A stretch of DNA of 64,000 nucleotides from Lonicera japonica (Eukaryota > Streptophyta > Magnoliopsida > Dipsacales > Caprifoliaceae): NCBI GenBank assembly GCA_021464415.1, contig CM038471.1:11125386-11189385 (forward strand), read 5' to 3'. Below, one piece after another: positions 20,863 to 31,255 of the stretch (its first letter is position 1; the number at the start of each line of letters is the position of its first letter). Made by a program: the position numbers and the translations under genes. The notes beneath the pieces are model-generated. The model saw only the letters and a list, made by a program, of their open reading frames with translations. It was not told the DNA's origin and did not search any database.

Positions 20863-22415
20863 TGTTGGTCAGAAAACAACCCCAGAGGGGGGTGAATAGG
20901 GTTTTAAAAACTTAATGCGAAATTAAAATATTTTTAAAATATTTAAGCAAAGCAACTTAGCTAAACAACAATATCAAGAAAATAATAAATTTCAAGTAAT
21001 CAATCCTAAGACAAGCAAATAAGCAATCTCAAAATACAAGCAATAATATAGCAATAAAAAGAGAGCTTGAGTTTAAAAAGATTAAACCAATTTGAAACTC
21101 AAGAATTTTTGTCCTCACGGTTCACTTTCCTAAACCATACGTCCGCGCTCGGTTAATTTTTCGAGAATTTTCACTGTTCAATCTTCTTTGGATGAAGATC
21201 ATACCTCAATACAAATGTTGTTATGCACACAACACTCACAATGTAGCTATACCCACTGCACTTCTCACAAGATATGCTCTCTAAAAAGAGACAAACTCTC
21301 TTTTGAAATGAAGAATGAATTGTTTATGGTGATATACACTAATACAATAACTCTTAAGTGTATCTGAAGATTAGAAATGAAGTTCACACTAGAGTTATCA
21401 AGATTGATCAAAAATATATAGCTCAAAAGATGAAAGATTGAACAAAATGTGTTCTTGAATCTTTGCATATTTGAATATATGAATAGTAGAGTATTATAAT
21501 GATTCAAGATATGTTATAACATTTCTAAGACCCCATATATATAGATTTCAAAAGAAAAAGGCTGTTGGGGGTGATTAAGAAAGGATTTTGGTCAAAGGTA
21601 TACATTTTCAAATTTTTTAACAGCTAGTTTTGACAAAAATTTAAAATTTGTTTTGATAATTTCTCTGAATCTGACTGTTAGATCATGCTCAAATTTTAGT
21701 CAAAAGTGCTAAGAGATGTAGTCTAACTACTATAAAAATTTTAAAATGATCGGAGTCCGGGAAGACCTCCATCATACCGTTAGATCAAAACTGTGCAAAA
21801 ACTGAGCGAATTTTAAATGTAAAATAAAAATATTTTTGCAATTTAGCAATTTAGTTCCAAATACAATTCTAATGATTTATGAACCTCAGAGATATGTTTC
21901 TAAAATACTTATTTTTATTAGAGGTTAAAATATGATCATTTAAAATTAATATGAATTTATTTTGAAACTCGGTCTTTGTAAAATGATGTTTTTCAAATAA
22001 ATTCAATTTCAAGCTTGTTTGAATTAATCTTTAAAAGATGCATGAATATGTTTGAGCTATAAGGATTTGATCAATAAAGTAACTTTACATAAATCTTAAG
22101 CACTCACTCAATTACCGAATTAACGAGTTTTCGAATGCTTTGATTTGTTTCTTCAGATTGATTTTCATTTAAAACTTTTTCCTTGAAACTTTTCATATAG
22201 TCTTTTTATCCTTTGTGTTTCATGATTTGCATTGAGTGATTTGATCTTCCTTGTCTTGTCGAATGATCGAATAGTTAAAGAGTGATCATTTTCATTTTTT
22301 TTTTTTTTTGAATTTTTCAAGTAAGTAAACTATATACATATATCAAGAAACATATTAAATTACACATGATTGATTTATTGTATTATCAAAATAAGATTAA
22401 GACCTTAGGTCAACA
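20863..22415 (-). mobile_element. Large-LTR family, copy 2 (3' LTR)
   Basis: The LTR runs from TGTTGGTCAGAAAACAACC to TTAGGTCAACA on the plus strand. It has CCCAGAGGGGGGTGAATAGGG near its left end and a TATA-like CTATATATATGG near 21,535-21,545 (minus). A second polypurine tract (AAAAAAGGGGAAGAT) follows at 22,416-22,430. It lies inside the 3' region of the element of copy 1, so it records a second insertion or a recombined nest. Unlike copies 1, 3 and 4 it lacks the TCAGTCGACTGA palindromes. Confidence 0.78.
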
Positions 22416-22572
22416 ATCTTCCCCTTTTTTATGATGACAGTAAAATAATGTGTGTTAACAATAGCAAGTATAAATAACATATAAATGTAAATAAATAATA
22501 TGCTCCCCTTTAATTTATGCAAATATGACAATTCAAAAGTATTGCAAATATTTGAGATAGTTTCAAAACCAA
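22416..22572 (-). mobile_element. Residual internal 3' end of LTR element 2
   Basis: The sequence beyond the polypurine tract resembles 20,126-20,260 (GACA.TAAA.TAATGTGTGTT and a CTCCCC block). It then ends at the (TAA)n microsatellite. The rest of this element is not visible. Confidence 0.5.
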
Positions 22573-22642
<70 letters not shown>

Positions 22643-22643
22643 T
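22573..22643. repeat. (TAA)n microsatellite at the edge of the viral copy
   Basis: About 23 units of AAT/TAA separate LTR element 2 from the pararetroviral sequence. Confidence 0.9.
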
Positions 22644-22750
22644 AATAAAATTGGGGGTGTACGAACTGAACAGTATTTTATGGTTGGATAGACCGACTAT
22701 ATACTGAACAGAGCGCGATCAAACTAACAACATAGGAGATAACAACAACG

Positions 22751-22767
22751 GGTCTCTGGATCCCAAC
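22751..22767 (-). other. Candidate degenerate tRNA-Met primer site of the viral copy
   Basis: The minus strand reads TTGGGATCCAGAGACC, similar to the tRNA-Met complement used by caulimovirids. It lies about 200 bases downstream of the TATA element, in what would be the leader. Several mismatches make this tentative. Confidence 0.3.
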
Positions 22768-22959
22768 AACAAATCATATGAGAAACTGTGACACAGTAAA
22801 TGATACAGAAGAGACTAACACAAACACCTAAGGAACCAAGAATTGAACACACGATTATCACAAGTAATAATTCATATTGCATCTTCAAATATTTTTACAA
22901 GAGGAGGACTTTTGATACACCGGCAAACTTACTAACTTGCCTCTGTTTCTTACAACACA

Positions 22960-22985
22960 ACTTGCTCCTTTATATAGGAAGGGCG
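22960..22985 (-). promoter_or_regulatory. Viral-type TATA promoter core downstream of the last ORF
   Basis: The minus strand reads CCCTTCCTATATAAAGGAG at 22,967-22,985. In caulimovirids the pregenomic RNA promoter lies at the end of the last ORF, with a TATATAA core in a similar C/T-then-G/A context, as seen here about 270 bases after the last frame. Whether this core is still active cannot be told. Confidence 0.55.
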
Positions 22986-23245
22986 AAGCACAAAGATACA
23001 AAACATATTGAATAATACAGCTCAAAAGTAAAGATAGACAGGGACATAAAGCAAAAGCATAAAGCATACAACTTTTGGAAAGGAGATTCTAAAGTGGATT
23101 CCTTTTGACAAGCACACTGACATAAAGCAAACAGACAAACAACCTTTTACAAAAGAAAGCTGATAGTAACCTAAAGTAGATTCCGAGTTGGTGCTGGGGA
23201 TAACTCGGCTGCCGACATTAGGTTGAGAAATGACTCGTGGGCTAC

Positions 23246-23768
23246 TCAGTTTGTGTCGTTTTTACTGTTTGGGTCAAAGTGCTCATAGCTTCGGAGGTTT
23301 TCATGGGATGAATTCAATTGGTATTCTGGATCATTGGTGGGATCAAGAACTGCTTCTTCTGGATTGAATTGTACTTCTTCATCATCTGATGGTAGTGGAC
23401 CTTGGACAAAAGGATTTGAGTCTGAACTTTGCTGTCCTTCTTCCAAAAAATGATCATGGGCATAGTTGAAAAGGCTAACATGGAGGTCAAGAAAGTACTG
23501 TTTAGGTCCATTCCAGGGGTCATTGCCATATTTTACGAAATTGGGGATTGTATCAATATTAACCTGATTCAGATAACACGAATAATTCAACCATGCAGCA
23601 TAGTTGATATTATAGGGCTCACGGGCTGATTTTGCCATGTTGTAAGAGTAGCATTCCAGAATTTCTGCATTGGGGTTTTCAGCTGGTGGGTTTCTCATGG
23701 GCTTGGTGAAACTGATGATGGCATAACGGTAAGGCTGGGTGAGAAAAATAGTTTTCCAACGGGCAAGG
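23246..23768 (-). pseudogene. Caulimovirid C-terminal region, part 2
   Basis: An open frame reading through MRNPPAENPNAEILECYS, NYAAWLNYSCYLNQVN and NDPWNGPKQYF ends at 23,246 with an acidic, Pro/Asp-rich tail. I do not recognise a domain. It lies downstream of RNase H. Its upstream continuation is cut by the 5S-derived LTR at 23,769-24,084, and the same region resumes at 24,085. Confidence 0.6.
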
Positions 23769-24084
23769 TATAACGACTCGATTCTACCTCAGTACGATAT
23801 TGTCTGCTTTGGGCGAGCGCGACTGCAACCCCTCAGGGCTAGTCCATCAACTCCCCTCACGGATTTGTTTCTGGGAGCTCACGACCAGCTTCCCAGGGGG
23901 TCACCCATCCTGGGATTGCTCTGGCCACCTACTCACTTAACTTCGGAGTTCTTATGGGATCCGAAGCCAGTGAGCCCCCAAAAATAAATCCGTGAGGGGA
24001 GTAGATGGACTAGCCCTGAGGGGTTGCAGGTCGCACTCGCCCAAAGCGGACACTATTGTACGGAGGTGAGACCGGGTCGTTACA
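23769..24084 (-). mobile_element. 5S rRNA-derived Cassandra-like solo LTR inserted in the viral copy
   Basis: This is a 316-bp element whose minus strand begins TGTAACGACCCGGTCTCACC and ends ..GAGTCGTTATA (TG/CA with one G-to-A change at the end). Its middle is the antisense-plus 3' two-thirds of 5S rRNA. On each side are ~114-base inverted arms (23,769-23,882 and 23,970-24,084), roughly 85% alike by eye. The flanks CAAGG (23,764-23,768) and CAATG (24,085-24,089) are a near-match target-site duplication. Cassandra TRIM retrotransposons carry 5S RNA and its Pol III promoter in the LTR, which fits. No internal region or second LTR is present. Confidence 0.85.
23885..23968 (-). ncRNA. 5S rRNA-like core with Pol III internal promoter elements
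   Basis: The minus strand contains CTTCGGATCCCATAAGAACT, then CTCCGAAGTTAAGTGAG (A-box region), then AGGATGGGTGACC and CCTGGGAAG (C-box region). This matches 5S rRNA from about position 28 to 105. The 5' third of 5S is absent. It is a transposon-borne derivative, not a ribosomal gene. Confidence 0.85.
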
Positions 24085-24399
24085 CAATGGGTTTAAACCA
24101 CTTAAGAAAAGTGATGAGGTTAAAAGCACCAAAAATGATGTCATTATATTGCTGGGCTATGATGGGATCTTTTCTGCAAACAGGAGGTACTGCTATAGGA
24201 TAGGAATATCGAACATGAAGGGATGGTAAAGGACTTGGTAAGGTACCATAGTAGGACAAGGGCTGGTAACGGTAAACGGCTAGGGCGATGGATATGGAAG
24301 AGATAACAAAAGGGGTACTTGGGATGCATCTTAATTCCTCTAAATACTAATCCATATTTGGACAAAGTAATTTCAAGGAATTTTTGGATCATATCATGG
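24085..24399 (-). pseudogene. Caulimovirid C-terminal region, part 1
   Basis: Viral-derived sequence between the end of the RNase H region and the 5S-derived insertion. It shows short frames and no recognised domain. A stretch reading FGAFNLITFLKWF lies next to the insertion. Confidence 0.5.
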
Positions 24400-25030
24400 T
24401 CACGGGATTTGAGTGACTTTTTCACAAATTTTTTCTTGTAATTCTGGAGGAAGGTAGGGTATAGCTTCTATGAGAGGGAAATCATAGAATGGGTTAACTG
24501 GATGGGTTGAGGATGAGGATGGTTTTGAGGATGAGGGCTTCATGCTGGGTATTTGGGAGATTGGGAAAACACATGGGTAAACAACTGGGCTCGGTTGTTT
24601 ATATCTTGGTTTACATGGTGAAGGTTTAACAAAGGGAGCGATGTGGGAAACTGTGTTCTGTCTAGAAAAGAAATCTGCTAGAATGTTATCTTTTCCTTTC
24701 AAGTATTTAATTTCAAATGACCATTGAGAGAACCATTCTGACCATCTAAGCAACTGAGAATTTGGTAACATTTTTTGCTTAAATTGGATCATCTTAGGGA
24801 ATGAGGTCATGTACATCTCAATTAAGAAATGGTAACCTATAAAATGAAACTGGAACTTCCTACTTCCTCTTTTGACTGCCAATATTTCTTTGAACATTGA
24901 ATGGTAGTGGCTTTCTGCAGTTGTGAACTTTCCTGATTTGTAACCACGTACATTTCTTGTTCCATCAATTTTTTCAAACAGAATTGCTGCCCAATGGTCA
25001 TTACTTGCATCTGTTTGTAGAATTCATTTT
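24400..25030 (-). pseudogene. Caulimovirid RNase H region
   Basis: The frame contains TDASND (first catalytic Asp region, near 25,005), HSMFKEILAVKRGSRKF (catalytic Glu helix), and WSFEIKYLKGKDNILADFFSR (final Asp helix, near 24,680). RNase H degrades the RNA template during reverse transcription. A frame change separates the first block from the rest near 24,900-25,045. A Pro/Ser-rich stretch and LPPELQEKICEKVTQ follow RNase H. Confidence 0.8.
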
Positions 25031-25044
25031 CCCGTAGAGGGAAT

Positions 25045-25758
25045 TTATAATAGAGGCATTTTATGGGTCAGATTTTTAAGAGCAACTACGCATGCAGTAT
25101 GAGCTTTATTCCAAGGAGGTGGTGACTTGCGTAGCAAAGCTGCCAACGGGGCTGTGTACTTGGAGAGATTGGCTATGAACAGTGACATATAGTTGACAAG
25201 GCCTAAGAATTGTTGAACTCGTGTAACACTGGTGAGAACATCTGGGAATTTCAACAAATCTTTTGCAATGTGCTGCTAAAGTTGAATCTTTCCATCGGCA
25301 ATTTTCATGGGAAGGAAATCAATTTCTGTGACACTGAGGACCATCTTCTTTTCTGATAACATAATTCCATGTTCACGAACAATTTGGTGGAATTGTTGTA
25401 GCAGCTTGAGATGAGAATCATGATCAGGCGAAAATAGAATGATGTCTTCAATGTAGACCAATGCATTACTGAGAATTGGATAGAAAATCTGCTTCATTGT
25501 CTTCTGGAAGACAGAGGGAGCATTTTTTAATCCAAATGGCATAACTGTCCATTAAAAATGATGTCCTGGGATATAGAAGGCTATCTTGGGGTGATCTTCT
25601 GGGAGGATGCCTAACTGCCAAAATCCCGCTTTCAGATCAAACTTCGAGAATACTTTTACACAAGAAAGCTGGCCAAAGAGCGATTGTTTCTGAGGGAGAG
25701 GGCAGTTGTCACTTGTAAGGAAATGATTGAGAGGCTGGTAGTCGATGATAAGTCTCAT
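25045..25758 (-). pseudogene. Caulimovirid reverse transcriptase, fragmented
   Basis: Motifs in order are MRLIIDYQPLN, KFDLKAGFWQ (motif A), MPFGLKNAPSVFQ (motif B), YIEDIILFSPD (motif C) and VQQFLGLVNYM (connection). The frame breaks near 25,550 and 25,265. Motif C is normally Y-x-D-D; here the first Asp is Glu (25,447-25,449), so catalysis would be impaired. Confidence 0.85.
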
Positions 25759-26430
25759 TTTTCCTCGTGCTTGCTCTGATCTCTTATTGACATAGAAAGC
25801 TTGGCATGCCCAAGGGATGTTGTGGCTTCTATCAACTTCTGTTCTTGTAACAACTTCACTTCTTCAAGATCAAGGGCAAGGTGCTCTGGGTTCATACCCG
25901 GATGGGTAGCTTTGGTGGGATTTACATCTTCATTTAACTTGAATGAAAGACTGACAAAGAACTTAGAATTCATCCACAAAGGATTTTTGCATTTTTTGAG
26001 AAATTGGGTATGGGAGTCAGCACATGATTGGCTAGCTATCTGCTGGCGAATAATATCCAGAGAAATGTCCTGGTAAAGAGGGAACTCGATTTGTGGAGTG
26101 AGGATTTGAGCAACTGTATCTAGATTAACCAATGGAATTAAGTAATTTTTGTAACGGAGACCTTCTTTTGACCATCTGAGATCATGGAATTTATGGAGGA
26201 TATCAAATCCTATGAGAAGGTGATTTTGGGTTAGTGTGGTTCCAAATACACGATGGCGAATAGTAAAACCTGGGAATATTTGGAATTGGACTGGCTTACT
26301 AATCTTATCAACCATCAAAATTTCTCCATTAGCAACACGAAATCCTACTGAGCATTTTTTCCAATAGCGATCAGGTAGCATGTTGGGAGAAAGAAATGAA
26401 CGTGTTGCACTAGTGTCAAAGAATGCTATA
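25759..26430 (-). pseudogene. Caulimovirid aspartic protease region
   Basis: The minus strand gives FFDTSATRSF at 26,400-26,425, where the protease family has D-T/S-G-A; the Gly codon reads AGT (Ser). It is followed by FQIFPGFTIRHRV and LLIGFDILHKF (flap-to-C-terminal region). The family processes the viral polyprotein. The altered active-site Gly and the upstream break argue against activity. Confidence 0.75.
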
Positions 26431-26447
26431 AGCTTTTGAGGCTTATC

Positions 26448-26993
26448 TTATGGCTTCTTGATTAGCTTGACAACAGCTAACGGTGTTGGTGCTGAAGATA
26501 GATACAAATCTTCTTCCTGGTAAGCAGTATCATAGATCTTCATGGATTCCAAGGATAAGATAGGACTAGATTCTGCGTCTGAGCTTGAGATTGAGTCTGC
26601 TTCAGAGTCTGTCTCAAAGTTTTCATCATCTGTATACGCAATAGACATGATTGTTTCTTGAGAGGCATTGTCATCAAGAGACAATATTGATTTAATATCT
26701 GATTCAACAATGTCAGGCGCATATTTCTCCAAAGTGGCCATAAACTGAGCTTTCTTGGCTGCATTAGGGCAAATATTTGCGTAATGTCCTTTCTTCTTAC
26801 AAATGAAGTATCCATCTGTTTTCTTTCCTCTGACTATTTTTCTTCTTGCAAATTTCCATTTCTTCTTTGGAAACTTCTTCTTAGATCCTTTCTTGTGCTC
26901 TTTCCAAGGTTTGATCACTGTGCTTGGGGTAGCTAGAATGCTTATGCTTTGACCTTTGTTTGTGATAAGGGCGACATTCACATGCATTTTCAA
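26448..26993 (-). pseudogene. Caulimovirid zinc-knuckle region with lost cysteine
   Basis: A basic stretch (KKFPKKKWKFARRK) precedes YFICKKKGHYANIC, a CX2CX4HX4C knuckle whose first Cys is Tyr (TAC, 26,808-26,810). An acidic Ser-rich tail follows (SEADSISSSDAESS). In caulimovirids this knuckle ends the coat protein and binds nucleic acid. Confidence 0.82.
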
Positions 26994-27124
26994 TCGAGCA
27001 TTTAATCTTCAGGTATTCTTTATTGCATACTCCGCTAAGCATCTTGTTAGTTTTATTAATGTTTTCCATAAGCTTTTTCTGGTTGCAGATTCATTCAATG
27101 GAATCTTTCAAATAGCCATAGATA

Positions 27125-27690
27125 TTAGCTATCGAAAGTTCTGCAAGATTCTTGTTTTATAGCTATCGAAAGTTCTGCAAGATTCTTGTTTTTTAGCTTA
27201 AGGACTTTCTGCGCTTTAGTAACTAGCTGGTCAGGAAAGGAGTGGAAGAACACTTGTTTGAGATTGAGATCATTTAGACTACCAATGAAATAGAACCTTT
27301 TCGACATTCTTTCGTAATGGCGTTCGAGATCTTTAATAATGAGAGAGCAACACTTCATATTTAAGAATTATTCTCGATAGATTTCCAATAATCTATCCGG
27401 AGTTCCAACAAACTCGTTGTAGAAGAATGAGATGAATTCATCAATGGTTGTCGAATTATGGAGTTGTCTTTGTCGGTAAGGACCAAGAGCTTCGTACCAT
27501 TCTTTCAATCAACTTATCTTTTGAAGACATCTGGTAAATCATAGTACTCGCGATCAACTGTCATCCATGCAATGAAAGAGATAATTCGTTTTCTCCATTG
27601 TTCAACTGGGATATCCTCAATTGTGAACTTTTGGTAGTTATCATGATGATAGAATTCTCAGAGATTAACATTAACTACCTCAGGTGGATC
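27125..27690 (-). pseudogene. Caulimovirid coat-protein core remnant
   Basis: Broken frames include WMTVDREYYDLPDVF (near 27,540) and MSKRFYFIGSLNDLNLKQVF, then FPDQLVTKAQKVLKL. Its position just upstream of the zinc knuckle fits the capsid core. A short tandem duplication (GCTATCGAAAGTTCTGCAAG) is seen at 27,130-27,183. Confidence 0.6.
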
Positions 27691-27741
27691 TTCAACCATT
27701 GGCTCTTCATTTGGTGAAGGGGGTCTGGGTGGTGGTTGCTG

Positions 27742-28143
27742 CTAGTTTGGTTGAGCTGAATATAATTCTTCAAAGGAGTCAAATAGACTATCTGACTGGG
27801 CTAGAACCTGGGGTCCATCTTCAAAAGTCAAAGACTTTAGGGATGAATATATATAGTTTGAAGAATTTTTTTCAGGTATCTCCATCGGATTCAAATCCAT
27901 TGGGTACTTCAAAAAGGGACCTGTGGTTGGTTCACTGGGTTCAGGTTTGGTATATGCTTCTGGATGGCGAGATGGGGTTGTTTTTGCAGTTTGGGTCGTG
28001 GGAAAGTAATTTGGGGTAGTAGGTTTATCAAAGTTTAAGTTCATGGGGTATCTCGAGCTAGGGGGACCAATGGCATGATCAGGAAACAAATTTATGTAAT
28101 CTATCCGAGCATCACCTGGAGGGCGAGGACGTGGATAATTCAT
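27742..28143 (-). pseudogene. Viral-derived Pro-rich segment
   Basis: This frame of about 133 codons is rich in Pro, Thr and Tyr (MNYPRPRPPGDARIDYINL at its start). It lies between the coiled-coil segment and the coat core. No domain is recognised. Confidence 0.5.
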
Positions 28144-28196
28144 TTACGGCTTGTACTTCTGCTTGGCTTAATAAAATTGCCATAAGAGGTAAGCGG

Positions 28197-28874
28197 CTAG
28201 GGCGCTGGCCATTTTGGTAACCTTTTTCTTGGTGGTTCTGCCCAAAGGTCAATGCTATTTGGATTTGTAACAATACTGGCTGCTGGATGGACTAGATACA
28301 AACCTACTGGACCAACAGCATCATTTGGCTTGGTAAATTGACCATATCCTCGAGGGGACACTGGCTGTGGTGGAGGAGAGAAATATCTTAACTGGGCTTC
28401 TAGTTCTTTCTTTTCTTTTTCCTTCTCTGTAAACCATGCTTGGGTGACTCGCATATCTTTTATAGTGAGGGAGACTATATTCATCTGGTCATGAATTGCC
28501 TTAATCCTACTCTGGATATCTGCGATGATTTCATCCAAATTACTGACTCGAACCATTGTTGATTCGATTCTTTGCGTGGATTTGGCTATCTGAGTGAAGA
28601 TTGCACTCTGGGTTATAGCATTATCTGCTTGCCAATTAAGTGCAGCTTCTGCAGTCGTAGCTTTTCTGGGCTCACCATGAGAGTCAACTGAATTAGGGTC
28701 TGGGATCTTCCAGCGATGATGAGTTCGATTGGTCATATCATCACAATCTTCTATTGGGGGAAAATAGATTTCCTCGTTTATCATGAAGCAGTCAATTGGC
28801 AGTTGAGGTTTGACTGTTTGGGACATAACAGACCGTTCACAAGGGTGGCAGACAGGTAGGTTGAGAGCTTGCAA
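28197..28874 (-). pseudogene. Viral-derived segment with predicted coiled coil
   Basis: This is a frame of 225 codons. Residues from about 95 to 170 show heptad-like spacing (QRIESTMVRVSNLDEI, then IQSRIKAIHDQMNIV). A Pro-rich stretch (FSPPPQPVSPRGYG) and a conserved-looking end (WAEPPRKRLPKWP) follow. Coiled-coil segments between movement and coat proteins are known in caulimovirids as virion-associated or assembly regions. The role here is inferred. Confidence 0.55.
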
Positions 28875-28881
28875 AGCCTCT

Positions 28882-29355
28882 TTAGCATAAGAAGGGATTA
28901 TGGGATTTAGGTGAGGATTGTGTTTGAGGTTTAGGAGGTTCAGGAGAGGGACTGGGATGAGGTGGCTGGCATGAACTTTCTTCTAGAGAAGGAGTAGGTA
29001 AGTGCTTTTCTCCATAGATGACGTAATAGTCAAATTTTCCCGATGGTTCTCCTAATAATCCAACAAATGGATCATTTGCCTCAAATCTTTCTTGCAAGGA
29101 TTCTTGCGAGTTTAATGGTTTTCCTGCCTTTTTCTTCCTGTATCTGCATAGCTCACTTGGATCTAAGCTTTCTTCATAAGCTTGCTCTTCACAAGCTTCG
29201 CAATAACACACATCATACCAAATGTGACCCTTTTCATCCTTGGCTTGGAAAACTGGCTTTCCGTCTGGGCCAAAGTATAGAATCTTCATTGGCCATGACT
29301 CCAAGACTGGATCTATGGATTTCTTTACAAGGGGCTCAAACATGTTGAGTTCCAT
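28882..29355 (-). pseudogene. Viral-derived segment, Cys-containing
   Basis: This frame of 157 codons contains WYDVCYCEACEEQAYEES and ends in a Ser/Pro-rich tail. It lies between the movement protein and the coiled-coil segment. No family is recognised. The Cys cluster might bind metal, but this is speculative. Confidence 0.5.
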
Positions 29356-29644
29356 TGTAAATTGGTTTCGTGGAGGAGACTACATTCGAGTGAACCTGAC
29401 TTCAACTTGCTTTCGTGGCATTCGGCGGTAAATTGGCTCACTAGACTAAATCAACTCTGGGTGACTTTGCTCATGGAACTATTCATAAGATGTTACCCAA
29501 CTTTTCTGGTAACACCTTTATTAGTTCCATTCTGGTAAGCTGCCTAGGGATGTAGGTAGCTGTGGGAGCGGCACTTGAGCCGATTTTGAGTAACAAAGCA
29601 TCTGCTGTGCTACTTCCTAGGATTGCTAGATCATATGAATGGTT

Positions 29645-30322
29645 TTAAAGTCGGTAAACCATCTGGTGGTGGATAGTTGTTGCCGACGTTCCTTGAACCA
29701 TTTCTGCTCCTGTTATTTGTACTTGGATGTGTAAAGCTTCTTCCAAGAACTTATCGGACAGTGGGAGATTGAAATTCAGATATAAGGTAAAAAAGACTAT
29801 CCCAGCATTAAGAGTTGCTTGGACATTTCCAAAACAAGCTTGCTGGTAATCTTTTAACCTTGTATCAACAAGGGCAATATGGGCAACTGCCGGTATTCCC
29901 TTTCTTCCATGGAATGTGATAGCAAATCTGATTGCGCCAAAATGAACATGTGTATTGCCTTTCGTGATTCCAATTCTGGCCAAATCTTTCATGAGAGGAA
30001 CTTTGAAGAAATGTTCCTTTCCGCCGGAGGGAACAATAAGATCATCGAACGGACTTGCTTGGACATATTCTTTTATGGGGAGAGTGGATGACTTATTGTG
30101 GACAAGTTGACGGAGTTGTCTGAGAAAAGGTTGAGTGTTTGGTTTGGCAAAGACATTATAAGGGTTTGTGACTGGGAGATTTGTTTCTGGAATCTTATCC
30201 TCTGCAAGAATATGGGTTATTTCATAGAGAGAGGACAAACGACCGGAATCTAAAATAGACGAAGATGACGACGAAGACAAAAACCTAGTTAAGGAAGGAT
30301 AATTTGCTTTTGACTTAAACAT
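29645..30322 (-). pseudogene. Caulimovirid movement protein (30K superfamily)
   Basis: This uninterrupted frame of 225 codons is the longest intact viral segment. It includes KEYVQASPFDDLIVPSG, then THVHFGAIRFAITFHGRKG, and AHIALVDTRLKD carrying the conserved Asp of 30K-type movement proteins. These proteins form or gate plasmodesmal tubules. It lies at the 5' end of the polyprotein, as in petuvirus- and florendovirus-like genomes. Downstream, the frame breaks at 29,644. Confidence 0.75.
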
Positions 30323-30330
30323 ATTTGGGG

Positions 30331-30930
30331 TTTACAGAGTTCTTGGACTAATGGCCCTTAATGATCCTCCTGTTGGTGATGAATCTAGCCATGAACTGCT
30401 CGGCCAACTATCTAAAATTGTCGATTTACCCAGTAAGCTATTGAGTAAATTACCTTAACGATGTCTCTCCCAAGCTCGCTGGGAATATATGGTACATGTC
30501 TGCATTATCGGATATCCAGCAAGGCATAACTTGTTGGTATTATGTCATATGTCAGTTGGATTTGTTCAGCGGTTGTAAATGTTCGTTTTCTAGTTTTAAA
30601 GTATGGTTAGAATGTCCAAGTACATTTTAGATTATAGGAAGTTTTAATATATTATTAAATTGGATTCTTGACTTTTGATTACATTGGTACATATTTTTGT
30701 ATTTTTTTGAATTAATGCTAGATTGACGATGTAAGCAATTGGGAATAATGACCAAATTCATTGTTTATATAAGTTCAATTTTTTTTCATTCTTCTATGTC
30801 AAATTCATGGGTTTTACTTGGTGTTGATTGTTTGCTGATTGTAATGATGGGATCACTATATACTACATAACTATTTCATTTGTAATTTGATTTAGAAAGC
30901 ATAAAAATATAGGCGCAACTTATTTGCAGG
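30331..30930. other. Flank upstream of the viral movement-protein region
   Basis: The first ~150 bases may be viral leader. The rest is AT-rich, with no gene or element end recognised. Confidence 0.4.
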
Positions 30931-30939
30931 AATTATACT

Positions 30940-31255
30940 TTTATGACAGAGCTAGTATCAAGTGACATAAAAAAAATGAAAAGGGTAAAATTGCCTCATA
31001 TAAAATATTCTATTATGATGTGTTTTAAAACAACTAATGTTGGCTCAATAAACAAACCATCCAAAATATATTACATTTCATGACGGGTTTTGGCTAAAAA
31101 TTGGCATTTCAGGTGCTCCTTTTATGATGGTTGCTTAAACTTCTTATGACATCCACATATATGACACATTATTTCTAATTGCTAAGTGTTATAAAAACAC
31201 TCTTATGATGCTTATTAGTCGTCACAAAAGGCCTTTTTCCTTCCAATGTGCCTTT
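30940..31255. mobile_element. Possible CACTA-like subterminal fragment
   Basis: At 31,216-31,243 the minus strand reads AAAAAGGCCTTTTGTGACG, like the ends of plant CACTA elements; related TGACGGGTTTTGG and TTATGAC motifs lie to the left. The terminal bases read CACAT, not CACTA, and no matching second end was found. Confidence 0.3.

Larger units (their letters stand above)
22650..30330 (-). mobile_element. Endogenous caulimovirid (plant pararetrovirus) copy, decayed
   Basis: On the minus strand the order is movement protein, coat-like region with coiled coil, zinc knuckle, aspartic protease, reverse transcriptase, RNase H, and a further C-terminal region. A TATA-type promoter then lies in the terminal non-coding part. 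This order, a 30K-type movement protein and the absence of integrase and LTRs identify Caulimoviridae rather than an LTR retrotransposon. The coding region is broken into many frames by stops and shifts. Key residues are lost in the zinc knuckle, protease and RT motifs, and a 5S-derived LTR has inserted into the 3' part. A region downstream of RNase H suggests a florendovirus-like layout (inference). The copy looks non-functional. Confidence 0.88.

Noticed and set aside
23885..23968. Genuine 5S rRNA gene
   Set aside because: The first third of 5S is missing and transposon ends with a near-match target duplication surround it.
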